From contig MU270034.1 of the NCBI GenBank assembly GCA_021432635.1, positions 1-64,000 on the forward strand: a DNA stretch of 64,000 nt, in the 5' to 3' direction. The notes under the pieces were generated by a model. That model was given only the letters and a program-made list of their open reading frames with translations, had not been told where the DNA came from and ran no database searches. Source of the stretch: Thozetella sp. PMI_491 (Eukaryota; Ascomycota; Sordariomycetes; Chaetosphaeriales; Chaetosphaeriaceae). The translations under genes and the position numbers were made by a program. Positions 23,469-35,969 of this stretch are shown here, piece by piece. Each line of letters starts with the position of its first letter. Position 1 is the first letter of the stretch.

Positions 23469-24701
23469 ATGGGCAATACATTCAGCCAGATGTGGCCGCC
23501 AGCGCCCGCCTTCACGGAAGAGAATGTCCCAGACCAACACGGCAAGGTACCGACCAGTCAGATTACTCGCAGAAGCTTTCATAGAATCGCATCGGTATAT
23601 TGTCACCGATACTAACGGCTAGAACAACCCAATTAGGTTTTCATCATAACAGGCGCGACTAGCGGTGTCGGTCGAGAACTCGCTCGCTTCCTCTTCCTCC
23701 GAAACGCCACCGTCTATGTAGCCGGCCGCAATGAGGGTAAAGCCGTCGAGACCATGTCTCACATTCATTCAGCGCTGCCACAGTCACGCGGCCAATTGAA
23801 TTTTTTACCGGTGGACCTCGAAGACCTGCGCAGCGTGCAGCTTGCAGCTGCCGCCTTTCTCAAGAAAGAGACTCGGCTAGACGCTCTATGGAACAACGCA
23901 GGTGTAATGCAGCCGCCTGACGGATCTAGAACCAAACAGGGCTTTGAGCTGCAGCTAGGCGTCAACTGTCTTGCTTCGTTCTTACTTGTCAAACTACTGA
24001 CACCTATTATGATTCAGACAGTGCGAGACAGTAAGCCCGGCTCTGTTCGTGTCCTCTGGGTTGCGTCGTCGGCTGCAGAGCTTTTCTCACCGCTCGGTGG
24101 AGGTATAGATATGGATAACCTAGACTACAAGACCCCTGTTCCTAGCCGGCGCAAGTACGCCGCCAGTAAGGCTGGTATGGCTCTACTGTCTCAGGAGTTC
24201 GCGAGGCGCCATAAGGAGGACGGCGTCGTAAGTGTAGTAAGTTTGCCCTTTCAGACTTTCAACAGCCAGCTTGAAACAACTTCTTTCATGCGTATTGGCT
24301 TGCTTTACTTACAGGTCGGCGTTCGTGATAGGCGATGAACCCTGGAAATCTCAAGACAGATTTACGACGATTCTTGTCGTGGCCTGTCGCTACTGTCTTC
24401 GGCTGGATAAGCTGGGATCCTGTGTATGGTGCCTACACGGAGCTTTTTGCAGGATTTTCTGACAGCATTACCTTGGCCGATTCGGGATGCTGGGGTAAGG
24501 CTTTGAGTCTTTTATCTTTTCCTCGAACCTGAAATTGAGGCGGCTAACACGCCCTACGCCGTAGTGATTCCCTGGGGTCGGATTACACCGATCCGGCAGG
24601 ACATTCATGATGCTGGCATGAGTGACTCCGAGGGAGTGAAGGGGCTTGGGTCTAAATTCTGGGACTGGTGTGAAAAGCAAGTGGAGCCTTTCAGAGCATA
24701 G
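23469..24701 (+). CDS. Short-chain dehydrogenase/reductase
   Basis: Four exons, 23469-23546, 23637-24236, 24332-24494 and 24565-24701, give 325 residues. Introns are 90 nt (branch ACTAAC), 95 nt (GTAAGT) and 70 nt (GTAAGG...CGTAG). The first exon encodes a 26-residue N-terminus; the coenzyme loop (ITGATSGVGREL) begins in exon 2. Then come NNAGVM, the serine region VASSAAEL and the catalytic YAASK. After the third intron, VIPWGRI and FWDWCEKQV complete the pattern of fungal WW-domain-oxidoreductase/retinol-dehydrogenase-like SDRs. It is probably NADP(H)-dependent and cytosolic or membrane-associated; the substrate is unknown. It shares a divergent promoter with the NmrA-like gene. Confidence 0.88.
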
Positions 24702-25927
24702 ACATATATCTCTGTACTAGTTAAGCCTTTTCAATCCTTAGTTATTCTATCGGTCGTATCCTAGCTTATAAATTGATTTTAGAGTGGAATATGACTTCGT
24801 CGTCTTCCATCCACAGTGTGGCCATTGCCTTATTGCATACCACTAAGCTTAGGCTGCTTCAGTGGCCCCACCCAAAAGCCGGGTTGATGGCTGGTGTATT
24901 AGTTCCACACTGTATTTACTAGACTACGGCGGTACTGTGTATAGTATTATGTGAGTTGATTACACCAGCTCTGTTTCACGTTTCTCCCCGTTTTCAATGT
25001 CGTAAAGTTTAATTCGCGTTCCACTCGCTTTAAGATAAAGCGCAGCTCCGTTGGATACTTAAGGATCCAAGGGTTAAGGAGCAGCTAATGCCGCACATGA
25101 TAAGGAGCTGCTAAGTTAAGCAGCTGGGAAAGCCCAAGGCTCTGATCGTGCGCATAAAATGGCCCAGGGCGCCAACGACGTTGGATATCTCCAATTCGGG
25201 GCCTCACCGAAGCAAGCGGCTGCTGGCTACTTTTACTTAGTTTCCGACTTATAATAAGGTGGATGGTTTTGATAGGATATTCTTCGTAGAGCTTGGTCCT
25301 TACTGAGCTGGGAAGACTGTTGTGCATGGCTCTCGCCTCAATCGCAGCTGATCTACCTTCCTCCTGGAGCCTAGTGCGCTCGTAGTGCTGCCGATGCTTG
25401 CGAAGCGGCCTATCTATTCCGAGATAACCAGTTCTCGGACCCCTGGATCCTGCCATTGCAGGGATGATTTACCGCGCCAAAACCATGATAACTCGATGCG
25501 CGTGGCCGAAGTAAGCTCGGACGATGTCACCCTCCACGCTGATTCCACCCCGCGACCCGCGGAACCTACCCATGTTATAGGCAGGTTGGCCCACAACATT
25601 GCGTGAAATACGGTGTACCGTCATCTCCAAAAGGAATTGCTCCGCGACCGAGGCACAAAAAGCTACAATAGTCTCGCGAAAAGAAAGGGTTGTCTTAGGA
25701 AGGACCATGCGATCTAAAAGGAGGAGTTGGATTTTTTTGTACATACCACCAAGTTCCCAGCCAGGGAAAGATATTCATTTGTCGAGGGCCCCCTTGCATA
25801 CGCCTCGCAATACAACCTATTCGGCGGCGGGGTATACCTTTCGCCTTCATAAGGCCCATGGACCCCCGAATCCTCTCAGAATGTGGTCCCTCGCCACCAG
25901 TCACTCGTGCTCCTAGCGTTGAGAAAG
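24702..25927. other. Intergenic with a decayed repeat
   Basis: Holds the second copy of the P450-3'-end repeat at 24997-25077. A minus-strand open frame at 25085-25456 (RLQEEGRSAAIEARAMHNSL) has protein-like composition but no identifiable family. The last part is the carboxypeptidase promoter. Confidence 0.45.
24997..25077 (+). repeat. Diverged repeat, copy 2 (P450 3'-end relic)
   Basis: Matches 16886-16966 across the end of the P450 coding sequence and its flank. Here the reading frame carries stops, and the changes are mostly C-to-T and G-to-A, so it reads as an RIP- or deamination-affected relic. Confidence 0.65.
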
Positions 25928-27754
25928 ATGTCGGCTCGAACCCGGGTGCTCCTTCTCGGGGCCGTTGCCCTAAATGCCGGCAGCTCCTTCGCTCAATTCG
26001 TGCCTGCGCCCACGACCCTCACATCAACCATGGGAGCGGCCGGCGTGCCGGTGCGCTACAAGGAGGTGCCAGCGGGAATCTGCGAGCTGGACCCCAATGT
26101 TAAGAGCTTCTCCGGCTATGCGGATGTCGCGGAGGACCAACACATATTTTTTTGGTTCTTCGAGGCGAGGAATCAAGATCCCTTCGAGGCGCCCCTGACT
26201 GTCTGGCTCAACGGTGGGCCGGGCTCGTCGTCCATGATTGGTCTCTTCCAGGAGCTGGGGCCGTGGTTAGTTGGATTCTCTAGATGGCGCCAGAAAAATA
26301 AGGAGGATGTCTGGGACTGACTCTCGGTAGCGGGGTGGATTACTGGGGCAATGTCTACAACAACCCCTACTCGTGGTCGAACGCAAGCAACATGCTGTTT
26401 ATTGACCAGCCGAACCAGGTTGGCTTCTCGTATTCAGTCCCTGTACCCGGGTATACGGATCCCGATACCTTCGATATCGTGGTGCTTCCCAATGCGACGT
26501 GTCCAGATTTCGCAGTAGACCTGGGGTGTGGCACGTGGTCTTTACCAGATCTCAACCTCACGGTCAACTCCACCACGGCAGCAGCGCCATTCTTCTGGAA
26601 AACTCTCCAGGGTTTCATGGGGGCGTTCCCGCAGTACTCCCGTAATGGCTTCCACTTCGCAACTGAGTCATATGGTGGCCACTATGGGCCGGTGTTCAAC
26701 GAGTACATCGAAGAGCAAAATGCAAAGAACATCCCTGGGGCGTTGAAGATTAATCTCGAAAGCGTGCTCATTGGGAATGGATGGTACGTAATCGATTTGC
26801 TTGTATGCCTTGCGTGAACCTCTACGTAAACTAAACTCTTGCCTTAGGTTTGACCCCCTGCTTCAGTATATTGCCTACTACAACTTCACCGTATTCCCCG
26901 GCAACACCTACGGATATCTGCCGCTGAACGAGACGAGTGCCTCACAAATGTACAATGCCCTCTACGGTCCGGGCCAGTGCATCGAGCAACTCAACGCCTG
27001 TGCTGCTTCGGGCGATGACCAGATCTGCAGCGACGCGGACACTTTCTGTTACGAAGAGGTCGAGCTAGTATACGACGATGCGACGGGTCGAGACGAATAC
27101 GACTTCCGCGAGTTCTATCCAGATCCGTTCCCCTACAACTTTTATGTACAATACCTCAACACACCAAAAGTCCTAGAAGCCTTAGGGGCTTTTGTGAACT
27201 ACTCGGACTACAGCAACGCTGTGGGTACCGGTTTCGGCCTGACTGGCGACGATGGCCGGGAGATGGGGACTGTCGAGGATGTGAGGAAGTTAGTCAAGGC
27301 CAATGTCACAGTCGCGCTGTATGCTGGAGATGCCGACTATATCTGCAACTGGATTGGCGTCGAAGCCGTGGCAGATGAAGTGAGAGCCCCCGGCTACAAG
27401 TGCGCCGGGTACGCCAACATGACGATGAGCGATGGCAAATCGTACGGCCAGGTCAAACAGGCGGGAAAGTTCAGCTTTACCCGCGTGTACGAGAGCGGGC
27501 ATGAGGTGCCTTTTTACCAGCCGCTCGCCTCGTTAGAGATGTTTGACCGTGTTATCCGGGGGCTGGACATAGCAACTGGCACGGTTGCTGTCGGGCCCGG
27601 ATACGCGACGAAGGGCCCAAAGAAGAGCACGTGGTTCCAGGAAGGGAACGCGACTGTGCAGTGGGAGGTGGTTTCAACGAACTATACGTATGACCCCTCG
27701 GTAAACGGGCCAGGTCCGTTGTGGAACGAGACGGATGGAGGCAGGCTGGGATAA
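25928..27754 (+). CDS. Secreted serine carboxypeptidase (peptidase S10)
   Basis: Three exons, 25928-26265, 26331-26783 and 26848-27754, give 565 residues. Both introns are 64-65 nt; one splits the Cys codon of the conserved ELGPCGV block and the other a Trp codon (NGWF). The start was chosen for its signal peptide ([20 protein letters not shown]); an in-frame Met at 25883 is less likely. The substrate-binding motif [10 protein letters not shown] is present. The triad is Ser in [10 protein letters not shown] (~226), Asp in [10 protein letters not shown] (~427) and His in [11 protein letters not shown] (~482), all intact. Several N-glycosylation sequons fit secretion. It removes C-terminal residues from peptides at acidic pH, by family knowledge. 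No missing parts are seen. Confidence 0.95.
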
Positions 27755-28641
27755 AATAACACGGACGCTGATGAGAGTATCCATATACTTTTTATCATAT
27801 TCAACCCATAAGAGTAGAATATCAGGTAATTGGTACATATTGTCTTGCCTCTAGAACTGATGAGGCTCCATGGTTCCTGCCTCCTTTGCGTAGCGGTTAT
27901 GAATCGTGTTCTCGCTGACAATTTTGCGCCGAGGCAGACAGATCAGGTGTATATACGTACTCCCAAGACTTCCTGCCTTATCTCGAGAGGGTAAGAGCTC
28001 GTTCTATACTATTTCCACGAGGAAAGGTTCAAAGGAAGCAGATTGGAATCCTTTAATAGTGAATTAGCCGTCACCTATAGCGATATCCCAGTATTAACAA
28101 ATTTCTTAGAAGATCCAAGGTAAACCAGTTCTTCAAGATTACTTGGATGCGGCCGCTTCGATTCTCTATAATTCTATATCCGGTACGTAAATATATAAGC
28201 ATTTATGTATCGACTTGATAATATAAGGTACTAGTCCCTGGCTTAAGGGAGAAGCCGAAGCTGCAGCTGACATAACCACTCTCTCCAGCCGGCGCAGACG
28301 AGACCCTCAAGAGTCGATTGCTCGCTAGAGCCTGTCGCTTCTCCAAACCGACCAAGTGGCATGGCGGTGGTGGGCGGCTCCTGGACCTTGGGCAATTCCA
28401 AGCTAATAATGATACGGGGAGTTGATCACACAATATTTGCGTTTAAGGATTCAAGTCTTTCTTTCTCGTCACAAACATCAAATATATTGCTTCTGTCGTG
28501 GGAGTAAACGGAAACTCTCAACTTGCACGGTGGCTATTCTTGCAGGCACACATCTACCATATAGTATATTTATATCAATATTACTTAGTTATCCGCCTAC
28601 AGAATTGGCCTTGACTGTAATCATTTAAAGCCTAGGACGGA
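27755..28641. other. Intergenic between convergent genes
   Basis: Lies between the 3' ends of the carboxypeptidase and the P450. Short open frames only; AT-rich in places. Confidence 0.5.
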
Positions 28642-30458
28642 TCAAGAGCTCACTATCTTTCGCTTACGGACTCTCATGGTAGCCGATACTGGCGGCATCG
28701 CTGTATCCCCAATAACTTTCGTCTTTGGCTGCGGCCCTGTTGCTTCAACGACGTAGTGTACAGTCAAGTGGGCAAGCAGTGTCTTCATCATTAACACCGC
28801 GAACAAGCGACCAGGACTTTCAAGATTTCGTCAGTACCTCTACATTACGGGAAGGAGTGTAGTAGCCTACCAGGCATGACGGCCATAGCCAAATCCCAAG
28901 TAGGCAGTTCCAGGCCTTGCAGCATCAAGCTCACTTGTCGATATTCCTTGATCGGTTGTGGTTTTGTTAGTAACTTTATTCCTTAGTTTGATAAACCGGT
29001 AGGGATCATAAGTCGTAGAGTCAGGATAAAACCGCTCATCCTGATGAACGCCGATGATCGGCACTCCCACCCATGCGCCTCTTTGCAGATGGGTGCCATC
29101 TGGTAAATCAAGACCCTCTGGATGGATGACTTCTTTCGGCATTCCCTTGGTAAACATTGTATGACATCTTACGTTCTCCCGAATAACGCTGTCAAAAAGG
29201 ATGAGCTTGTTGAATGGTGCACTCGTGTTCCAATCATCTTCCGTTTTTAGAACGCCTTCCGCTTCGGCTCGGAGTGCCTGACATATCTCTAATTTCGGAT
29301 CACAGTTTAGGATATCAAGTAAACAGTTGGAAGTCTGATTAGCGGTAGCACACACGGCTGTAAACGCCTGCACCCATGTTAGTAAAAACTTTACTCCGTA
29401 GGAAGCATGAGGTGCGGTGTTAATCTCTTACCGTCAACAGAAGCCATTCAGCAAGTATGTGAGGATCCTTAGCAGAGTCCAACGTTGTTGACTTTGCCGA
29501 GAGTCTTGCACACTGCGAGATGAAGCTCTCTCCCAGATTCTCAACACTGTCTCCTGAAAGCTGTCGCTCTACTTCTGGGACTAGCTTGTTCAAAGCCATC
29601 CGTCTATAGTAGCGGAGGGGCAGGTTGAAAATGGGAACAACAAGACGCTTGAATAACTTTGGAAGCTGGCCAATTACCAATGTCCCGGCTCCCATGGCGA
29701 GGCTATAGCGCTGGAAACATTTAAGGAAGGCGGGATCTCGACCTAACGACAACCCAAAGAACACTCGGGCTGTCACTGGCAGGATGATGTTCTGGATAGA
29801 GTCATAGACATGGATGGTCTTCGATTTATCAGGCGCCAAGTCGTTCGTGTCAAACACCTGGCCAAATCCACGTCGAATTTCTTCGTATATGGGCCCTTGG
29901 ATGGCATCTAAGTTTCGCGTAAGGCTTTCGCGAATAACTCTCTCGAGAAAGAATTTGGTGGACTCAAAATCAATGCCCATGTGCAAGTATCCCGTAGCGT
30001 TTCTTTCTTCTCGTATGGTTTTACTCGATACCTTCGACTCCGGTTGTCCTGAAAACCATTTTATGTGTTCTGGTGGAAGCATCAGCTCCTGCTGGAAGCT
30101 AGGTTCATGCACTATAAATGATTGACCATTCCGCGAGTACTTAGAGTCCGAAGAATGTTAGCATCATAGTTACGGCCAGCTCCGGCTCTAGGAAGGTTGC
30201 TTTACTTGCCTGATTATAGCCGTTCAGCAGGGTGTTCATGCCATTTGTAAGCTGGCGAAGAGAGGCTCTAGCTGTCTTGAACCACTGGTCGTGAGCTACG
30301 TTAACGGGTATGGTATTGGGGAAGTCGTTTGATGCCAAATGAACGGTGTTTTGGAGGTGAGGAAGTAGGTGGTCAACGATGAGGAGATATGCAAGCCATA
30401 GCAAAGGCATAAGCACCAAGCAAGGCCCCCAGAGCTCCATGGAAAAATCAAGAGGCAT
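28642..30458 (-). CDS. Cytochrome P450 monooxygenase
   Basis: Four exons, 30458-30210, 30139-29432, 29367-28871 and 28816-28642, sum to 542 residues. The first intron (30140-30209, 70 nt) begins GCAAGT after CAG and ends CTAAG. Only this GC-AG splice yields the family sequence NGYNQ-YSRNGQSFIVHEPSF. The others are GTAAGA...GTGCAG and GTAGGC...GAAAG. An N-terminal anchor (LVLMPLLWLAYLLIVDHLL) is present. The I-helix (LLLTAFTAVCATANQTSN) is somewhat unusual, with no clear AGxxT. The ExxR is ENVR and the heme loop is YLGFGYGRHACPGRLFA, with the Cys codon split by the last intron. This resembles fungal secondary-metabolism P450s of the same broad group as the gene at 11858. Substrate unknown. Confidence 0.92.
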
Positions 30459-31349
30459 CGCCGAGAGATAGCTTGCGTATATTGATTTCTCTAAATTCCG
30501 GTATGGGAAGGTAATTCGGCGAGGAGGTTTGGATTCTTTGCTTCTGGGATTCTAAACTCTTGTACTTCGGTTCCCTGAGTTGACCATCATATACCTTTCC
30601 GCTGTTTCACAACCTGTTATGCACCTCTCTCTTATTGAATACCCACATTAATTACCACCTATTCTTCATATTTTCCCGAACTAGATTCGCGGGACTCCAC
30701 CGCGGGCCGTAATGTGTTTCGGAAAGTGTCCAATTTTTACCATTGCTGCTGTGTCAGTCAAGTCTGGACGGACCGAATAACAACCAGTGTGGCATGCCAT
30801 GATCTCACTCAGCCAGTCGCATACCTCGCATAATTGGCAATTGTAATAACTAAAAAACCTTAGTTCCAATAACTGGTATAACCACGCCGGTGCAACATAT
30901 ACCACGAATTTCGCCATGTCGTCAGACTTGGTGTGACTTGGCCGTGCACCATACCGGCGTGGTCCTGGAGCCGCGGCGCTATCGTATCGAGAGTCGGGAA
31001 TCGGTGCCGAAATCTTATACATATTATAGTGGGGGTCATTTCGTTTTACAGGTGAATATATTTTCAATGGTAGAAATGAAGTCTCAAATCTTCATGAGAT
31101 TATACGATTGGGCGGCACCGGCTCCGAATCCCATGTATATGCATTTAACACCCTACACCGCTCTAATACGACGTGCCGTAAAGGGCTAGAGATATTGTCT
31201 ATCTAAGTTTATCTCTTGATAGTGCCTATTTCCTAGGTCGACCATCATTAGAATGCGTCGCCCTATAAAAGGAACGTCAGCGGAAACTTCCATCTACGCG
31301 TTCTCAGTGCGTCGCGATACTTTCAAGACCAACTCAGGGGGCGAAAGGC
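30459..31349. other. Intergenic, no gene recognised
   Basis: Overlapping short frames exist on both strands around 30680-31190 with no recognisable motif. Confidence 0.5.
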
Positions 31350-32379
31350 TTACATAGCAACTGCAAACGTAATGATACCACCTCCCCTTCCTCGGCCACG
31401 GCTTCTCCCCCTTCTACTCTCCTCATAAGCGTATCGACCACTTGATCCATTATTACGACCTTGTATATAGTACCCGGGGTCAATGTTTCCTTGTGGATAG
31501 GATGGCTGCGGGTAGCCTGGGTTATAGGAGCCCTGAGCTGGAATTGGGGCAGGATTCCAGTTCGAGTTTGGAGGAAACTGACTTTGGCTGGGGGGATACT
31601 GACTTTGGCTGGGAGGATACTGATTTTGGCTGGGAGGATACTGATTTTGGCTGGGAGGATACTGATTTTGGCTGGGAGGATACTGACTTGGGTTTGGAGA
31701 ATACTGACTCGGGTTCGGAGTATACTGACTTGGATTTGGTGGGTATTGATTCCAGTTTTGTGAGTAACGGTCTGGATCTGGAGAAGATCGATCTGAGCTT
31801 AGAGGTGATCGGACCGCGCTGTTCGGAGCTCGAGATACTGTTGCTGGAATATTCCCCTGTCGTGTAGAAGGCTGGGCAGGTGGGCCGCAGAGTTGGAGTT
31901 GGTTATTATCATCGATGGACTGTTGTTGTTGTCGGGCCCGCCCTTGATCGGGCGAGATTGTAGATGCAGAGTAAGGAGGGGGCGGGGATATGGGGTCGGC
32001 ATTACCCCCCCGATTCACTTCATTGATCTCGTCGCAAGACGGTCGTCGTTTGCTCTTGCTAGGTATATCTTCTCGGTAGTGTTCTTTAAAAATTAGGCAG
32101 TTAACTACTGAGCTAAGACGAAATGATGTATGCCGAAATGCCTTAGAATAGGGGCGGCAAATTAGGAAATAATGGTGACATTAAATATAGAAAGATCTGG
32201 GTAAATATTGCAGCGACAGATTATGAAATAGTACCTTCATCTTCCCAGCTAGGTTTGGCGTTATACTCCTGGTTGTACTGCCCATTTTGATGAGAGGACG
32301 GTTGGTTGCGTGAACTACTTCCAATATTCTGCGTAGAGCTCATAATAAGATCTTTGAGAAGATTAATGGGTCCTCCCAT
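31350..32379 (-). CDS. Disordered Q/P/Y heptad-repeat protein with an RGG-like tail
   Basis: Two exons, 32379-32235 and 32068-31350, give 287 residues. The 166-nt intron (GTACTA...GAGAAG) keeps frame into DIPSKSKRRPS. The N-terminal half is Ser/Asn/Gln-rich. The middle has eight exact-length heptads of the type QYPPSQN/QYSPNPS, encoded by 21-bp tandem repeats at 31579-31746. A Gly/Tyr/Pro-rich stretch follows, then a C-terminal RGRSRGRGRGGG block. No folded domain is visible. Low complexity with Tyr/Gln repeats and RGG suggests phase separation, RNA binding or prion-like behaviour, by inference from composition. The intron position is less certain than the main exon. Confidence 0.65.
31579..31746 (-). 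repeat. 21-bp tandem repeat, eight copies, in coding sequence
   Basis: Unit on the plus strand is ctgattttggctgggaggat plus one base. The five units at 31579-31683 are nearly identical (at most two differences from one another) and the three at 31684-31746 are diverged. Each unit encodes one heptapeptide of the disordered protein, and copy number probably varies between strains. Confidence 0.9.
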
Positions 32380-33287
32380 GGTAATTATTTCCTTTAAGGG
32401 TATTTCGGAAGACTAAGAGGACTGAAGAGTTCCAAGTATCGTTCTAGGATGAGACCGGATAATTAGGAGAAAAGCGTGAGATTGCGACACAGCGCGGGGA
32501 TCATTGAGAAGTAGGAGAGGTTAGGATCGAAGAATTTGGAGTGAAATATCAGGGAGAGTGCACTTTTAAACCGAATACCGTCACGTTTATCGCGCAGCTT
32601 ACCTTTACTTCGCCTGGTCGATCGATCATCATTGATGAGGCTGTGACTGCCGTCAGTTGTGTGGGGCTGTGTGGGGCGTGCTCGAATGGAATTACTAAAG
32701 CCGGGAAGACAGTTGCTGAATGGAGCCATCCGATTCGACGCGGGTGGGTCTACGGTTTCTCGGGACTACCTACTTTACTTGTCAACAAACTAGACCGCTC
32801 TGCGACGCTTTAAACCGCCTTGAAAGGATAAATACCTTTTTGTACATATCCTAGGCACTTTGGCGACTTTATAGCTGAGTTAACACAAGCGTTCATGCGC
32901 ACCTAGCTCGCATAGCAAATACATCTTCTAGCTCTACTAAAACCTAGTAGGCTCGCTGTGGGCCATAACTGGCTACTATTCTTACTCATTAGGGCTGACC
33001 GGTAAATCAGGGGAAGCTGCTTCTTGCCTAGTAGCAGTTTCTAGGTCTGTGTATATAACCTATCAATCTCTTTAATTCGCAACTCACGCGGCCGCCTGCC
33101 TGCACCTAACATATCGGGTATGGCCCCCGGTGTGCAAGCCAAATATGCTTGTTTGCTTTTACTAGCTCAGTCTCGCCTCGATTATTATGTTATATTACAC
33201 ATGGTAGAAAGACTCCTCTATGATGATAAATGGGAAAGGAAAAGTGTTCTCGTTTTAGACGTCCTTGCGAATCCATAGTTCGAACGC
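32380..33287. other. Intergenic, no gene recognised
   Basis: Contains the promoter of the heptad-repeat gene. Short open frames at 32463-32813 on both strands lack recognisable motifs. Confidence 0.5.
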
Positions 33288-34314
33288 TCAATCCCGTCTT
33301 ACACTGCTCAGCCCCTTCTCCCGAATTGCTTTCCTAATCTCTGTCTTGTCAAGTCCCACCCCGGATTCCATTGTCTGGTCGAAGACCTTGCGCCATCCCA
33401 AGGTATCGAGCAGCCAGACCAATGTAGCATTGGTGCCCAGCCATAGGTATTCTCCCTTGCCTGCTGCAGCCTTAGAAACAACTTGGTTCACAACTTGGCG
33501 TGCGAAGTCTTCTGGCTTGATACTATTCTGGACGTGGTGCTGAGTTCTTCCTTGAAGGCCGCCTTTGACATCAACATAGAGGCTGTCGTCTCCGATGGAG
33601 ATCGTGTCGGCCGACATTAAACCGGTAGATACTTCGCCCATAAACAACGTCACAACTTTGATTCCAAGAGGGGCAAGTTCGATCCGGAGAGTGTCAGAGT
33701 AGGATGTAACAGCCGCCTTGGTGGCATTGTATGCGGCAGCGAATGGGTACGGTAGGCGCCCGAGGACTGAAGATGTATTGATAATAGTTGGAGGGACCTT
33801 GGAATCCGGGACAGAGGCTAGGAGAAGCGGCGTGAAGGCTGTCACCATGTCAAAAACTCCAAAGACGTTGGTGTCGAACATTTTTCGGACGCGAGTAGGG
33901 TCCGCCTCAATTGCAGGGGTTTCGAACACTACAGGCGGGCGTTGTTAGTACATACACGAATGGGGATTCGTTTAGGACGAGCGACTTACTTGTGCCGGCG
34001 TTGTTGAATAGTATGTCTAGCTTTCCTCCCGTCCTCTTCGTAATTTCCTCTTTCAAAGCTGCAATACTCTGGGCGCTAGTCACCTCCAGCGGCAGCACCT
34101 CAATGCCCTTCGCTTCTAGCTGTTGAAGGGAATTGGTCGATCGAGCGGTCGCAAAGACGCGCATGCCTCGAGCGGCGAACTCGAGAGCAAGAGCGTGACC
34201 GGCCCCGCCAGGCGAGCATCTATGAGGATATCAGAGTTTTGTCCTTTCTGGGCCAGATATCGTGGAGGGTACACACCCAGTAATGAGAATTGAGCGCTTT
34301 GGAGACGAAGACAT
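33288..34314 (-). CDS. Short-chain dehydrogenase (AYR1-like)
   Basis: Three exons, 34314-34277, 34219-33990 and 33928-33288, encode 302 residues. Introns are 57 nt (GTGTGT...CATAG) and 61 nt (GTAAGT, branch ACTAAC, TGTAG). The first intron splits the coenzyme loop, which then reads SILITGCSPGGAGHALALEF. NNAGT, the catalytic Ser (INTSSVLG) and YNATK are all present. The sequence resembles classical SDRs close to the NADPH-dependent 1-acyldihydroxyacetone-phosphate reductase group. A C-terminal hydrophobic stretch (YLWLGTNATLVWLLDTLGW) may associate with membranes or lipid droplets. The lipid-related substrate is an inference from the family. Confidence 0.92.
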
Positions 34315-35969
34315 GTTGGATTTATAGGAGTTGGCTGGTTAATTCGGCGTTTAAAATGCTCCCCAATTGTGTTGTAGATATACTGTTAGTGCAAGGTAAC
34401 TATTTGAATTGAGCTTGCTGTGATTGAAGAATTGGTAGAGATGATTATTTGGATTAGCACCTCAACGATGAAGCGATATCCCCTAGACTATATATACAAA
34501 TAAACTTTTGTTCTCTTCGACACGTATGCTGTGATGCAGCCGGAATTGCACTGCATCAATGTATGCCGCAAGCGCCAATGATTTACAATCCCCACCAAGT
34601 CGAGGTGCAAGCGTTGGGCTGAGTAATGAGTGAAACCTTCGCAATGTATTTTTTGATTAGTGATTGAGCTGGACCGAGGAGCTAAAAACTCGGTACTCTG
34701 ATTCGTCGCAGCCGTGCACGGCTCATGATTATGTCACGATTCCCGCCGTTATGATAGGTCCCTTGCTATATCGTGCAAATTCAGCACGGACGCTACAGAT
34801 GGGAGTTCAAAATACACCTAGAAGCTGGGCATTGGCATGAATAGTAATCAAGCCGCAAAAATGCCAGAATGTTACCTAGATTGGGCTGCCGCGGCTCGAC
34901 GCTCCATAATCTTTCCTTGCATACGAGATCTCGTAATATAACAGACTAGCTAGAAATGATAAGGTTACTATATGGAAGAACGGCTTGCTCTGCATCACAA
35001 GCTTCTAGTTCCAACCCGAGAGAGGCGCATCCGGAGTAGAGCCGTGCAAGCTCAGAATTACCCATGTAGTCCCACCTCTCTAGCTGATGGGTTGAGCTTG
35101 GTCGCCTGGCTAAGAGGAGACGACTAAGCGCCAGGGGGGTTCTAGAATGATCCCGATTGGCAAGGGCTAAGTGTGGTCGAGATAGGACCAAGGCGAGGGA
35201 GCAGGGTGTAGCGGAAGCTGCCACGTACCCGATATGGACGCCTAGCAGCGGGATGTCTGTGTCAGCGATAAGATAAGATACTCGCTATGAGATTGGGATT
35301 TGCCTCAGCTGCAGCTATAAGTAGCGGCGGATCCAGCGATGCGCTGTAGCCAGCTGGTCGGGTAGCAGGAATAGTACGATCTTGTTGATTGTCTTGGCTG
35401 TAACCGCCATTCATAAACCATTTTTCAAATGCAGCCAGACCTTGCGCAAGCCCATTACCCTCGTCGTACGGCAGAAGAAGCCCGAAGCGTAACCCAATCC
35501 AAATGGTACCAGCTCAGTTGTCTATCTACATATCTCTTCATACTCCATCTATACCTAAGGACGACGTTTCACCGGTGCCCTAAAACCTCCCATTCGGCTG
35601 CTCGACTTAAAAGATCCAGTCAACATGGACTCGGAGCTAGAGCGCATCTGGCTGGACGAAGATAGAACCTTTGCCCGAAAGCGCATGTTTAACAACTTCA
35701 AATGCTAGCTCGAATCATTGGCGATGCCTGTATACTCTGTATATCAGAGAGTCATTCTTGAGGACATAGGAACGTGCCTAGTTAATAAGGTATGTGTCCG
35801 CAAGAATCCACTTACCTCGAGCTATTTGTTCGGCAGGAATAGGGATGTAGCTCATTGTAATGTTTCGAATTCCGATACGACGGGTCGCCAGAGCAAGCAG
35901 AGTCCCAGAGGGGGACAAAATTTCAGTGATTATATTGCATATCCTCTGTGTGCCCATGCCATTCTGCCC
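34315..35969. other. Intergenic, no gene recognised
   Basis: Short open frames on both strands (34946-35224, 35429-35665, 35718-36050) have no recognised similarity. The stretch adjoins a decayed beta-mannosidase, so some of it may be gene debris. Confidence 0.45.

Noticed and set aside
25085-25456. Minus-strand 123-residue frame as a gene
   Set aside because: No family match, no splice context, and it lies next to a decayed repeat; not called.
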